Below are positions 45,591-54,063 of a stretch of 64,000 nucleotides of DNA, one piece after another. Origin of the DNA: Catellatospora sp. IY07-71 (GTDB taxonomy: Bacteria > Actinomycetota > Actinomycetes > Mycobacteriales > Micromonosporaceae); assembly GCF_018326265.1 (NCBI RefSeq), contig NZ_AP023360.1, positions 1,355,501 through 1,419,500 of the forward strand. The letters are read 5' to 3'. The notes under the pieces are model-generated. The model made no database searches. It saw only the letters and a program-made list of their open reading frames with translations, and was not told the DNA's origin. Every line of letters begins with the position of its first letter. The stretch's first letter is position 1. Position numbers and translations under genes: made by a program.

Positions 45591-46199
45591 TCAGCCCAGC
45601 AGTGCGGCCAGCGCCGCAGCGCGCAGCAGGGTGGCCCGGCGCAGGCGGTCGACCTCGCCGCCGAGGAACGGGGTGGAGTTCATCAGGCCGAACGCGGCAT
45701 GCGCCAGCACTCGGGCCTCGCCGTCGGTGAGGTCGTCCCGCAACCTGGTGAGCACCTGCACCCACACCTCCACGTACTGCCGCTGCAGCCGGCGGATCTC
45801 GCGGCGCGGCTCCTCCGGCAGCCGGTCCAGCTCGTGCAGGTGCAGCGCGATCACGGCCGGGTTGGCCAGCGCGAAGTCGACGTGGAAGTCGACCAGGGCC
45901 TCGACCGCGACCCGGGGATTGCCGGGGTGTTTGCCGACCTGCTCCTGGCCACCCGTGAGCAGGCCCTCGCTCACCGGCACCAGCGCGGCGATGAGCATGT
46001 CCTTCTTGCCGCCGAAGTGGTGGTAGAGGGCGGGCCCGGTGACGCCGGCGGCGGTGCCGATGTCGTCCATGGATACGCCGTGATAACCACGCGCCGCGAA
46101 GAGGCCGACGGCGATCTCCAGGATCTCGTCGCGCCGCGACCTGCGGGCGGGCTTTACCGGGGGTGTTTCTACCTGCTCCACTGCCGTCACCCGAGACAT
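45591..46199 (-). CDS. TetR-family regulator of the acyl-CoA/leucine genes
   Basis: A 202-residue repressor-type protein with an N-terminal HTH (about 22-70; MDDIGTAAGVTGPALYHHFGGKKDML) and a helical ligand domain. It is encoded just upstream of the biotin carboxylase, with the operator-like site 3 about 24 bp before its start, consistent with autoregulation. Acyl-CoA intermediates are the usual ligands of such neighbours; this is inference. Confidence 0.88.
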   Translation of the reverse strand: MSRVTAVEQVETPPVKPARRSRRDEILEIAVGLFAARGYHGVSMDDIGTAAGVTGPALYHHFGGKKDMLIAALVPVSEGLLTGGQEQVGKHPGNPRVAVEALVDFHVDFALANPAVIALHLHELDRLPEEPRREIRRLQRQYVEVWVQVLTRLRDDLTDGEARVLAHAAFGLMNSTPFLGGEVDRLRRATLLRAAALAALLG

Positions 46200-46222
46200 G
46201 CTACTCGCCGGTCAAGCGGCAC

Positions 46223-46237
46223 CTTAACGTCCGTTTA
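46223..46237. promoter_or_regulatory. TetR-type operator, site 3
   Basis: CTTAAC-GTC-CGTTTA upstream of the TetR gene. It overlaps the last codon of the neighbouring TPR gene. Confidence 0.6.
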
Positions 46238-49096
46238 GTCCAGTTCGAACCCATATTCCCCTGCCAGTCGGTGTGCCTCGTCGGCCCGGTCGGACTGCAG
46301 CAACGCGTGCGCGAGCGCGTACGCCGCGCGCGGCAGCGTCGCCGAGTCGCGGGGCAGGCCGTTGAGCACCGAGCGCAGCAGCGGCTCGGCGGCCTCGGCC
46401 CGGCCCAGGGTGAGCAGCACCTCGCCCGTGGCCAGCTCGGCCAGGAACGCCTCGCCGAACGCCTCCAGCTCGCGGAACCGGTCGGGCGCCGCGCGCACCC
46501 GGCTCAGCGCCGCCTCCGGGTCACCGGCGGCGACCATGGCCCGCGCCCCGTCCAGCGCCAGCCAGGCCAGCTCGTAGCGCGCCTCGGGCTCGACCGCCAG
46601 GCCCGGCGGGAGCGCGGCGGCGGCCGCGTCGGCCAGCTCGACCGCCTGCCGGGCCTGCTCGGGCTCCTCGGCGTACATCGCAGCGACGGCCTGGCGGCGG
46701 CGCGCCCGCAGCTCGTCCAGCGGCAGCCGGGCCACCCGGTACGCCGAGGCGGCCGAGCCGAGCCGCTGCGCCGCGAGCCCGTCCCGGTCGAGGTCGAACA
46801 GCAGCTCACCGGCCTGCTCCAGGACCCGCGCCCGGGCCGCCGCGTTGTCGAACCCGTCCAGGTTCACCGCGAGCTGGTCGAGGTAGGACAGGGCCTGGTC
46901 GGTGTCGCCGACGCGCTGGTAGATCGCGGCCAGCAGGTGACGGACCTGGTCGGCGAGGTTCTGGTTGCCGGCCCGGTCGGCGCCGTACACCGCCTCCTCG
47001 CCCACCTCGGCCGCCTCCTCCGGGCGGCCCGCGTTGAACAGCGCGACCGCGAGGTGGAACCGGGAGTGGTCCGCGTCGTCGTCGTACTCAGCGCCGGCCC
47101 GCTGCTCGGCCGTCAGCCGTGCCACCAGGGCGGCGAGGTCGTCGACCACCTCCCGGGCGCGCACCGTGCCGGCCAGCAGCACGGCCCGCCGCTCGCGCAC
47201 CTCCTGCTCCAGCGGCTCGGGCAGCTCGTACGACAGCGCCCGGTCGAACGCCTGCACCGCCCCGCCGCTGTCGTCGAGCATGCTCAGGCCCTGGCCGAGG
47301 AAGAACTCGCCCAGGCCGACCAGCTCACCCTGCTCCTCCGCCGAGGCCTGGGCGATCAGCTCGCGCGCCGCGTCGGCCGACTCCCGCACCCGGCCGTCCG
47401 CGCCCAGCGCCTGCGCCCGCAGCAGCAGCACCTGCAGCCGGACCCGCGGGCCCGGGTCGGGCTCGCCGACCGCCGCGATCCGGTCCAGCTCGGCCATGGC
47501 CTCGGCCGGCTGCTGCGCGTGCAGCAGGGCCACCGCCAGCCGGCGCAGCGCACCCGCCCGGTCCTTGGCCTCACCGTGGGCCAGCAGGTGCTCGGTGGAC
47601 GCGCGCACCTGGGCCAGGCCCTCCTCGGGCTGGCCGTGGCGGCTGCGGTGCAGGCCGAGCCGGCCCCGGATGCGCTGGCCGCGGATGTCGTCACCCGCCT
47701 TGGCGTACCACTCCAGCGCCTCGGTCCAGGCCTGTTCGGTCTCGGCCACGGCGTCACCGTGCAGCCGCATGCCACGCAGATCGGCCAGCCGCCCGCGCTG
47801 CAGGGCGGTCAGCCAGTGCGCGTCGAGGAACGGGCTGATCCGCTGCCACAGCGCGTCGGCGCGCGGCTCCTCGTCGCGCCGCAGCGCCTCCTCGATCAGC
47901 TCCAGCAGCTCGTCCAGCTCGGCGTCCGCGGGGACGTCCGGCAGCGGGTCGATCACGGGCCGGGGCCGCTCCGGGCGGCGCGGCGGGGACACGCCCGGCT
48001 GTGCCGCGAGGCTCAGCGGCAGGTGCTCGACCAGCGGCCGAGCGGTGAGCACGGCGGCGATCCGGTCCCCCTGGGTGCTGGTGCCGTTGCGGGTGTCGAA
48101 GCGCCTGCTCAGCGCACCGGCGTGGGTGGCGAGCCGGTCGGCCAGCTCCGCCACGCTCTGCTCGGCGCCGCGGACCGCCTGGTCGCCGTGCCCGGCGTCG
48201 GCCAGCAGGCGCAGCACCAGCGCGGCCGCGGCGGCGAAGTCCATCTCCACGAACGGGGAGGGCGCCTCGTCGAGCCAGGGCAGGTGCCGCTCGACCAGCT
48301 CCAGCCCGCGCACGGCGTTGCCGCTGACGGCGAGGAAGTACACGTGCTCGGCGACGGTGCCGAGCTTGCTCCGGTGGTCCCGCACCGACCGGTAGGCCTG
48401 GTGGTGCGCGCGGCGCGCCTCGTCGAGCCGGCCGGTGCGCAGGTACGGCAGCAGCAGCGCGGTGAGGATCTCCTGCGGCTGCTCGACGCAGGTCAGGCGG
48501 CCGGCCAGCACCGGCGCGGTGAGCGCGATGGCCTCCTCGTCGCGCCCGCGCGCGGCCAGGTGCAGCACCTGGTCGGTGGGGTCGCAGCCGACGCAGTCGG
48601 AGTTGCCGTCGCGCGGCGCGACCTGCCAGCGCTCGTAGTGCAGGTCGGCGGCCTTGTCGTCGCCCAGGTGGAACGCGACCAGCCAGCGATGCTTGTGGAC
48701 CGTCTGCAGGCTGTGCCCGCCCTGCTGGTAGCGCTGCTGCATGTCGTCGAGCACCGCGTACGTCCGGGCCAGCGGCACGTCCGGGAACCGGGTCAGCGAG
48801 TTGACCATGTACTTGTAGTGCCACAGCAGCAGGTATTCCTGGTCGCCGTAGCGCTCGGGATGGGCGTCGTAGCGGGCCAGGCACCAGGAGAAGGTGACGA
48901 AGCCCTTGGCCGGCCGGCCGCCCCGCTGGTAGGCCTCGGTCGCGGCCATCCGGGCGTGGAAGCGCAGCAGGTCGTCGCCGAGCGCGTCGGCCTGCGCGAT
49001 CGCCTCTTCGGCGAGCGCCAGCTGGGCCGCGCCCCGTTGCGCCTGCCAGCACTGCTCGATCAGCTCACGTACCCGGTCGGGGGTGGGGATGCTCAT
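46235..49096 (-). CDS. Large TPR-repeat protein
   Basis: A 953-residue soluble, almost wholly helical protein built from degenerate TPR-like repeats (Ala/Leu/Glu-rich 34-residue periodicity; segments such as DQALSYLDQLAVNLDG). The N-terminal part has a distinct YERWQ and CVGCDPTDQ region with two Cys. No catalytic or DNA-binding domain was recognised, so it is a scaffold candidate. The ATG at 49096 is chosen from MSIPTPDRVREL; the upstream frame is spurious. A GCAACC-N16-CGCGTC element lies 80 bp upstream. Confidence 0.8.
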   Translation of the reverse strand: MSIPTPDRVRELIEQCWQAQRGAAQLALAEEAIAQADALGDDLLRFHARMAATEAYQRGGRPAKGFVTFSWCLARYDAHPERYGDQEYLLLWHYKYMVNSLTRFPDVPLARTYAVLDDMQQRYQQGGHSLQTVHKHRWLVAFHLGDDKAADLHYERWQVAPRDGNSDCVGCDPTDQVLHLAARGRDEEAIALTAPVLAGRLTCVEQPQEILTALLLPYLRTGRLDEARRAHHQAYRSVRDHRSKLGTVAEHVYFLAVSGNAVRGLELVERHLPWLDEAPSPFVEMDFAAAAALVLRLLADAGHGDQAVRGAEQSVAELADRLATHAGALSRRFDTRNGTSTQGDRIAAVLTARPLVEHLPLSLAAQPGVSPPRRPERPRPVIDPLPDVPADAELDELLELIEEALRRDEEPRADALWQRISPFLDAHWLTALQRGRLADLRGMRLHGDAVAETEQAWTEALEWYAKAGDDIRGQRIRGRLGLHRSRHGQPEEGLAQVRASTEHLLAHGEAKDRAGALRRLAVALLHAQQPAEAMAELDRIAAVGEPDPGPRVRLQVLLLRAQALGADGRVRESADAARELIAQASAEEQGELVGLGEFFLGQGLSMLDDSGGAVQAFDRALSYELPEPLEQEVRERRAVLLAGTVRAREVVDDLAALVARLTAEQRAGAEYDDDADHSRFHLAVALFNAGRPEEAAEVGEEAVYGADRAGNQNLADQVRHLLAAIYQRVGDTDQALSYLDQLAVNLDGFDNAAARARVLEQAGELLFDLDRDGLAAQRLGSAASAYRVARLPLDELRARRRQAVAAMYAEEPEQARQAVELADAAAAALPPGLAVEPEARYELAWLALDGARAMVAAGDPEAALSRVRAAPDRFRELEAFGEAFLAELATGEVLLTLGRAEAAEPLLRSVLNGLPRDSATLPRAAYALAHALLQSDRADEAHRLAGEYGFELD

Positions 49097-49175
49097 GCAG
49101 CGCGGTTCTCCTCGTCGGTGCGGGCACGTCGGGAAGCGCTTCCCCGGCCTGCCCGGCCGCCGCCGCCCAGATACA

Positions 49176-49203
49176 GACGCGGTACCGCCTACCAAAAGGT
49201 TGC
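49176..49203 (-). promoter_or_regulatory. ECF-type promoter of the TPR gene
   Basis: Minus strand: GCAACC (49203-49198), a 16-bp spacer, CGCGTC (49181-49176). Same -35 and spacing as before the ECF sigma genes. Confidence 0.5.
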
Positions 49204-49305
49204 GGCGCCGCCGTGTCGGATCGGCGGAGTCCCATGGACCGCTCCGAGCGAGCGGCCCACGTACGACACCGTACCCAGATTCGGCGACCCCGGCACGCCC
49301 CCCGA

Positions 49306-49335
49306 CGCGGGGTGCCCCGTCCGGGACACCCCGCG
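49306..49335 (-). terminator. Terminator of ECF module 3
   Basis: A 9-bp perfect outer stem (CGCGGGGTG/CACCCCGCG) with a further GC-rich inner stem, downstream of the module 3 sensor gene. Confidence 0.65.
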
Positions 49336-49356
49336 CGTCAGCCCGTCAGGCCGCGG

Positions 49357-50514
49357 TCACTTCGGGTACGCGGCGACGGTCCGGTTGTCGTCCTTGTTCC
49401 GGTCGTAGCCGGAGGAGACGGTGCCGAGTTCGTACACCCACAGCCGCGCGCCGTCGTTGACGTCGAACATCGTCTCGTCCACCCGGAAGGTGACGGTCAC
49501 CTCCACGGTGGCACCGGCATCGAGGACCGGCTGCGCCTGCCCGATGCCGCTGAGCGCCTCAGCCTGGCCGCTGTCGTCGAGCAGCACCATCCACTCGCCG
49601 GAGGCCGCCGGACCCTTGTTCACGACCTTGAGCACGACGGTCGCGGTCCGGTAGGGACGCTTCGCCCCGGCGACGGTGATCTGCTTCGTCTCCGCCCAGG
49701 TGATCCCCTTGACGGAGACCGCGAGGTCGATCAGCCCGTCGTGCGCCGCGAACTCCTCCGGCCCGCTGAGCTGGGCGAAGGCGGTGCCGTTCCAGCCGTA
49801 GGTCCGGATCTGGTGCAACTCCATGACCTTCGGGGTGGAGCAGCAGGCCTGGAAGTCGGACACGTCGGCGTCGATGCCGCCCTGCCGATTGGCGGCGATC
49901 GTCCAGATGCTCCCGCTGGCGACGATCCCCGTCATGACCGTGCGGCCGTTCTCATCCCGGTCGAAGGCCAGCACCCGGCGCCGGCTCGCCTCGCCGGTCT
50001 TGCACGCGATCAGCGCGGCCGTCTCCAGCGCGGCGTCGTCGTCGAGGTTGGTGTGCACCACCGAGAAGAGACCCACGTCCCCGGGGACGTTGAAGTACTG
50101 CACGTCCTTGATCTTCGGCAGCCTCACCCGGCCGCTGGCGCAGCTCTGTCCGGATCCGCCCGTCCAGGCGGGCACCTCGACCTTCGCCGCGGTCAGCTGC
50201 GACAGGGTGAACCGGCCGTCCGGGCCGGTCGGCACCGCGGACGGGCTCGGCGACGGGCTCGGGGAGACCGTCACCTCGGGCGAGGCCGCTACCGGCGGCG
50301 GGCCCTGGCTGCCGCGGTCCATCGAGGCGTACGCGGCCACCGGCACCGCCAGCAGCAGCGCCCCCAGCACGCTGAGCGCCACGGTGTTGCGGGCCCGGCG
50401 GCGCTTGACGGTGTGCCGTACCGCCCCGGTCCCGGTGGCGCGTACCGACGGTGCGGCCGCGGCGGTGAAACCGGCGAAGGCGTCGCTGATCAGGTCGTCG
50501 TCGAAGTCGGGCAT
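49357..50514 (-). CDS. Putative membrane anti-sigma/sensor protein (module 3)
   Basis: A 385-residue protein with a cytosolic N terminus (about 45 residues, PDFDDDLISDAFAGF), one transmembrane helix (about 46-66), a Ser/Pro linker and a 285-residue extracytoplasmic domain with several Cys (GQSCASG, IACKTG, QACCSTP) and an Ig-like C terminus. Start set 1 bp after the sigma stop. No zinc anti-sigma motif. Confidence 0.72.
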   Translation of the reverse strand: MPDFDDDLISDAFAGFTAAAAPSVRATGTGAVRHTVKRRRARNTVALSVLGALLLAVPVAAYASMDRGSQGPPPVAASPEVTVSPSPSPSPSAVPTGPDGRFTLSQLTAAKVEVPAWTGGSGQSCASGRVRLPKIKDVQYFNVPGDVGLFSVVHTNLDDDAALETAALIACKTGEASRRRVLAFDRDENGRTVMTGIVASGSIWTIAANRQGGIDADVSDFQACCSTPKVMELHQIRTYGWNGTAFAQLSGPEEFAAHDGLIDLAVSVKGITWAETKQITVAGAKRPYRTATVVLKVVNKGPAASGEWMVLLDDSGQAEALSGIGQAQPVLDAGATVEVTVTFRVDETMFDVNDGARLWVYELGTVSSGYDRNKDDNRTVAAYPK

Positions 50515-50515
50515 C

Positions 50516-51046
50516 TCAGTTCTCCTTCTTGAGCTGGGCGGCCAGCGCGGCACGGCCACGGCTGAGCCAGGACTTGACCGTGCCCTCGGCGACGCCCTCC
50601 TGGGCGGCGATCTCGGCGACCGGAAGCTGGGCCATGTAGTGCAGGACCACCGCCCGCCGCTGCTGTGCGGGGATCTGCGCGAGCGCGCGGGTCAGCGCGA
50701 CCCGGTCCGGGTCGGGGCCCTCGAAGTGCTCCTCGCGCTGGCGGCGCAGGAAGTTGAGGGCCGTGCGCTTGCGGCGGAAGCTGCTGGTGGCCAGGTTCCA
50801 GGCGACCTTGCGCACCCAGGCGACCGGGTCGTCGTACCTGCTGATCCGGCTCCAGCGGGCGTACGCCCGGCAGAACGCCTCCTGCACCACGTCCTGCGCC
50901 TCGCCGAGGTCGCCCAGATACGCGTACAGCTGGAGGCTGAGCGGCGTGAACGACGCCGCGTAGAACTCGTCGAAGTCGCGTACCCCGGCCTCGGCCGGCG
51001 GGCTCGCGACCCAGACCTCCCCGTGTGGTGTGGACACCGTGGTCAC
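50516..51046 (-). CDS. SigE-family ECF sigma factor (module 3)
   Basis: A 176-residue ECF sigma factor with region 2 (FDEFYAASFTPLSLQLYAYLG, AQDVVQEAFCRAYARW) and region 4 (AEIAAQEGVAEGTVKSWLSRG). The GTG at 51046 is preferred because GGGAGGAACA lies just upstream. Partner gene follows after 1 bp. Confidence 0.93.
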   Translation of the reverse strand: MTTVSTPHGEVWVASPPAEAGVRDFDEFYAASFTPLSLQLYAYLGDLGEAQDVVQEAFCRAYARWSRISRYDDPVAWVRKVAWNLATSSFRRKRTALNFLRRQREEHFEGPDPDRVALTRALAQIPAQQRRAVVLHYMAQLPVAEIAAQEGVAEGTVKSWLSRGRAALAAQLKKEN

Positions 51047-51091
51047 ACTGTTCCTCCCCGTTGGCACCCGCGTCATCCGGCGGACGGCACC

Positions 51092-51119
51092 AACACGCGC
51101 TGTCCCCCGCTCCGGTTGC
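51092..51119 (-). promoter_or_regulatory. ECF-type promoter of module 3
   Basis: Minus strand: GCAACC (51119-51114), a 16-bp spacer, CGTGTT (51097-51092), 46 bp before the GTG. Confidence 0.6.
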
Positions 51120-51152
51120 ACCTGAGATCGGTTTGCGTCCGGGCAGCGAAAA

Positions 51153-51174
51153 GGGCACCCCCGCAGGGGTGCCC
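51153..51174 (-). terminator. Terminator of the beta-propeller-like lipoprotein gene
   Basis: A 9-bp stem GGGCACCCC/GGGGTGCCC followed on the minus strand by TTTTCG. Confidence 0.8.
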
Positions 51175-51193
51175 CGGATGTGACAGCCGCAGC

Positions 51194-52126
51194 TCAGCTC
51201 GCGAACAGGCGGGCGCCAGCCAGCTCGGCCGGTTCGGCGGACTCGGCGAGCACGGTGCCGGCCGCGTCGACCAGCACCAGCTTCCGGCTGCCCTCCTCGC
51301 CGACGCGCAGCACGAACGAGCCGTCGGTCTGGAACAGCATGCCGCTGAACTTCGGCAGGGTGACCGCCTTGCCCGTGGTCGTGTCGAGCACGGTGTACGC
51401 GGCGTCGGCGCGCGACGCGTCGGTCGGCGAGTTCGCGATCGAGACGTACCGGCCGTCGATCGACACCGAGACGACCGACGGGCGGCCGCCCTCGCACTCC
51501 TTGCACGCCGTGGTGAACGGCACCCGGCGCAGCTCCTTGCCGGTGCCGTCGGTCACCACGACCGCCTTGCCGTCGCCGTACGCGCGGAACTCGCCGCCGC
51601 GCGACTGCGCGGTGAGCTTGCCCTTGGTGACCCGGCCGGTGTTGACGTCGACGATGCCGACGCTGGTGGCGACCGACCGGCTGTCCGCACTCCAGCGCAC
51701 GGCCCAGCCTGCGTCGTACACGCCGCCGGTCACCTTGTGCCTGCCGCTGCCGGCCACCTCCGCCAGGTAGAGGTCGCCCTTGCCGCCGTCGGGCGCCTGG
51801 ACCCACGCCAGCAGGCTGGCGTTCGGCGCCAGGGTGAGCGAGTTCGGCACCCCGAACGTGGGCGACGGGATGGTCGCCAGCTTCTCGGCCTTGCCGTTCT
51901 CCAGGCGCAGCACGACGGTGCTCATCGCCTTCTCGTCGTACGCGTAGTAGTACGCCGTGGGGACCGTGGGCTTCGGCTGCTCCTGGGTCTGCGGCGCGGT
52001 GCTCGGGGCGGCCTCGTCGCCGTTGGACGAGCCGCTGCACGCGGCCAGGGCGAGGAGCAGGGAGACACCCGCCACGGCGAGGGTGCCGCGGCGGGTCAGC
52101 GTGCGGGAGAGGCGATCGGTCTGCAC
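51194..52126 (-). CDS. Lipoprotein with beta-propeller-like repeats
   Basis: A 310-residue lipoprotein (lipobox LAAC) with a Pro-rich linker, then WD40/TolB-like blades (LTLAPNASLLAWVQ, VRWSADSRSVATS, VSVSIDGRYVSIA). The fold resembles the outer part of the module 4 sensor. GTG start at 52126 after AGGACTGACT. Upstream of ECF module 3 on the same strand but separated by a strong terminator. Function unknown. Confidence 0.75.
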   Translation of the reverse strand: MQTDRLSRTLTRRGTLAVAGVSLLLALAACSGSSNGDEAAPSTAPQTQEQPKPTVPTAYYYAYDEKAMSTVVLRLENGKAEKLATIPSPTFGVPNSLTLAPNASLLAWVQAPDGGKGDLYLAEVAGSGRHKVTGGVYDAGWAVRWSADSRSVATSVGIVDVNTGRVTKGKLTAQSRGGEFRAYGDGKAVVVTDGTGKELRRVPFTTACKECEGGRPSVVSVSIDGRYVSIANSPTDASRADAAYTVLDTTTGKAVTLPKFSGMLFQTDGSFVLRVGEEGSRKLVLVDAAGTVLAESAEPAELAGARLFAS

Positions 52127-52270
52127 AGTCAGTCCTTCGGTCTGCGGCGGGGACGGAGATCGTCTGCCGTGCGGGCAGCTTAAGGCCTCGCACCTCAATC
52201 GAACTGTAAAGAACCTTTAAGAGTAGCGGGATGCTTGCGCCCGGCGGCCGGAGCCGGAAGGCTGCGGCAC

Positions 52271-53053
52271 ATGTCGTCACACGACCGCGCCGCCGCGGCC
52301 TGCCGCCACAGCCTGCACGCCCTGCTCAAGCTCGGGGAGCAGCTGACTGACGAGCAGTGGGCGGCGCCGACCGACTGTCCCGGCTGGAGCGTCGGCGACG
52401 TCTACGGTCACGTGGTCAGCCTGGAGCAGTGGATGGCCGACGGCGGGGCCGCCCCCGCCGGGCCGCCACAGGAGCTGATCGACTCAGGCGTCGCGTTGTG
52501 GCGCGGCACCCCGCGCGCCGAGGTGCTCGACGCGCTGCGGGCCCTGCTGCCGCAGCGCGAGCGCCAGCTCACCGACGAGCTGCGCGCCGCCGACGCGCCC
52601 GGCTGGTGGGTGTGGTCGAACGCGACGGTGCCGTTCGTGGTGCAGCTGACCGGCCGGGCCTTCGACCTGTGGGTGCACGAGCAGGACGTGCGCCGCGCGG
52701 TCCGCCGACCCGGCAACCTCGGCTCGGCCGGGGCGCAGGTGGCCCGCGACCTGATGCTGCAGTCGCTGCCCCGGATCGTGGCCAAGGGCGCCGGCGCGCC
52801 GCCCGGCTCGGCGGTGCGCTTCACCACGCTCGGCGAACTCCCCCAGGACTTCACCGTGTACGTGGACGAGCACGGCCGCGCCTCCGTGGCCCCGGCCGAC
52901 GCCCACCCCGCCACCGCGCACGCGCTGCTGACCTGGGAGGCGTACGCCCTGCTCGGCGCGGGCCGCACCACCCGCGACCGCCAGCAGATCTGGATCACCG
53001 GCGACACCGCCCTGGCCGAGCGCGTCCTCACCCGCCTCAACATCGCCCCCTGA
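52271..53053 (+). CDS. Maleylpyruvate isomerase-like mycothiol/DinB-fold protein
   Basis: A 260-residue protein with an N-terminal DinB-like four-helix domain (DRAAAACRHSLHALLKLGEQLT, DCPGWSVGDVYGHVVSLEQW) of the mycothiol-dependent maleylpyruvate isomerase type and a C-terminal SCP-like domain. The His of VYGHV and a downstream HEQD are candidate metal ligands. Such proteins are thought to use mycothiol; the substrate is unknown. The ATG at 52271 begins MSSHDRAAA. Confidence 0.8.
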   Translation: MSSHDRAAAACRHSLHALLKLGEQLTDEQWAAPTDCPGWSVGDVYGHVVSLEQWMADGGAAPAGPPQELIDSGVALWRGTPRAEVLDALRALLPQRERQLTDELRAADAPGWWVWSNATVPFVVQLTGRAFDLWVHEQDVRRAVRRPGNLGSAGAQVARDLMLQSLPRIVAKGAGAPPGSAVRFTTLGELPQDFTVYVDEHGRASVAPADAHPATAHALLTWEAYALLGAGRTTRDRQQIWITGDTALAERVLTRLNIAP

Positions 53054-53070
53054 CCGCACCCGCCCGTCAT

Positions 53071-53193
53071 GGCCGCAGTTTCAGGGAAACTGCACCCGCA
53101 TCAGGGCCGAGGGCCGCAGTTTCGGGGAAACTGCAGGCAGGCTAGGGCCCAGGGGTGCGGTTTCGGGGAGACCGCGGCCGGTTCGGGGGCACC
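53071..53193. repeat. Three tandem 41-bp hairpin repeats
   Basis: The segment GCAGTTTC-GGG-GAAACTGC recurs three times with a period of 41 bp (TTTC ends at 53082, 53123 and 53164). The third copy is GCGGTTTC with GAGACCGC: an A-T pair became G-C, a compensatory change. The array lies between the convergent isomerase-like and hydrolase genes. Confidence 0.7.
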
Positions 53194-53196
53194 GCG

Positions 53197-53961
53197 TCAG
53201 TCGAGGGGGAGCATGTCGGGGCGCTTGGGCCGGACGTCGTCGCCGGAGGAGCGGCCCGTCAGGCGGCGCTTGATCCAGGGGGCCAGGTAGCGGCCCGCCC
53301 AGCGCGCGTCGTCGGAGCGGGCGATCAGCCAAGGCTTGACCGCGGGACGCGGCGGCACGTCCCACCAGGTCGGATCCGCCGGGACGCCGAGCACCGCGAG
53401 CACGTGCGCCGCCGTGCGCCGGTGGCCCGCCGCCGACATGTGCAGGCGGTCGATGCTCCACAGCGCCGGGTTGGCGTACTCGTGGTCGTTCCACAGGTCG
53501 ACCAGCCGGGCGCCGGTGCGGTCGGCGACCTCGCCCGCGGCCCGGTTGAGGAAGCGGATGCGCGGCGCCACCAGGTTGTTGCCGGGCAGCCGGGACATCA
53601 CGTCGGCGAACCGGAACATCAGCACGTCGGCCCCGGTCGCCCGCATCCGCGTGATCGTCGCCTCGAAGCGCTCCATCAGCGCGGGCGGGTCGCAGCGGCG
53701 GCGCAGCACGTCGTTGGCGCCCGCCGCGAAGCTGATCAGATCGGGCTTCATGGCGAGTGCGGGTTCGACCTGCTCGGCGACGATCGCGTCGTAGAGGCGC
53801 CCGCGGATGGCGAGGTTCGCGTAGGCGAAGCCGGGCCCGTTCAGCTCGCTCAACCGGCCGGCCACCAGGTCGGCCCAGCCCCGGAAGACCCCGTCGTCGT
53901 ACGGGTCGTCCATGCCCTCGGTGAAGCTGTCCCCCAGCGCCGCATACCTGCTCCAACTCAC
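53197..53961 (-). CDS. SGNH/GDSL-family hydrolase
   Basis: A 254-residue esterase/lipase-like enzyme with the SGNH blocks GDSFTEG (Ser nucleophile), AIRG, GAND and DRLHMSAAGHR (Asp-His). No signal peptide, so probably cytoplasmic. The C-terminal 60 residues are rich in Trp/Pro/Arg. The GTG at 53961 starts immediately before the first beta strand (SWSRYAALGDS). Confidence 0.88.
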   Translation of the reverse strand: MSWSRYAALGDSFTEGMDDPYDDGVFRGWADLVAGRLSELNGPGFAYANLAIRGRLYDAIVAEQVEPALAMKPDLISFAAGANDVLRRRCDPPALMERFEATITRMRATGADVLMFRFADVMSRLPGNNLVAPRIRFLNRAAGEVADRTGARLVDLWNDHEYANPALWSIDRLHMSAAGHRRTAAHVLAVLGVPADPTWWDVPPRPAVKPWLIARSDDARWAGRYLAPWIKRRLTGRSSGDDVRPKRPDMLPLD

Positions 53962-54063
53962 CGCGACATCTTGCCACCGCGCCGGGCGCCCACGCTTCGT
54001 GCCCTTGCGCACACCCAACGTCCAGCGGGAACAGTCAGGCGGGCGGCCGTGTTGGTCCTCATC

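Noticed and set aside
46163-49408. 1081-codon open frame on the plus strand
   Set aside because: Antisense shadow of the TPR gene created by high GC; Arg/Gly/His/Val-rich, no domains, no ribosome site.
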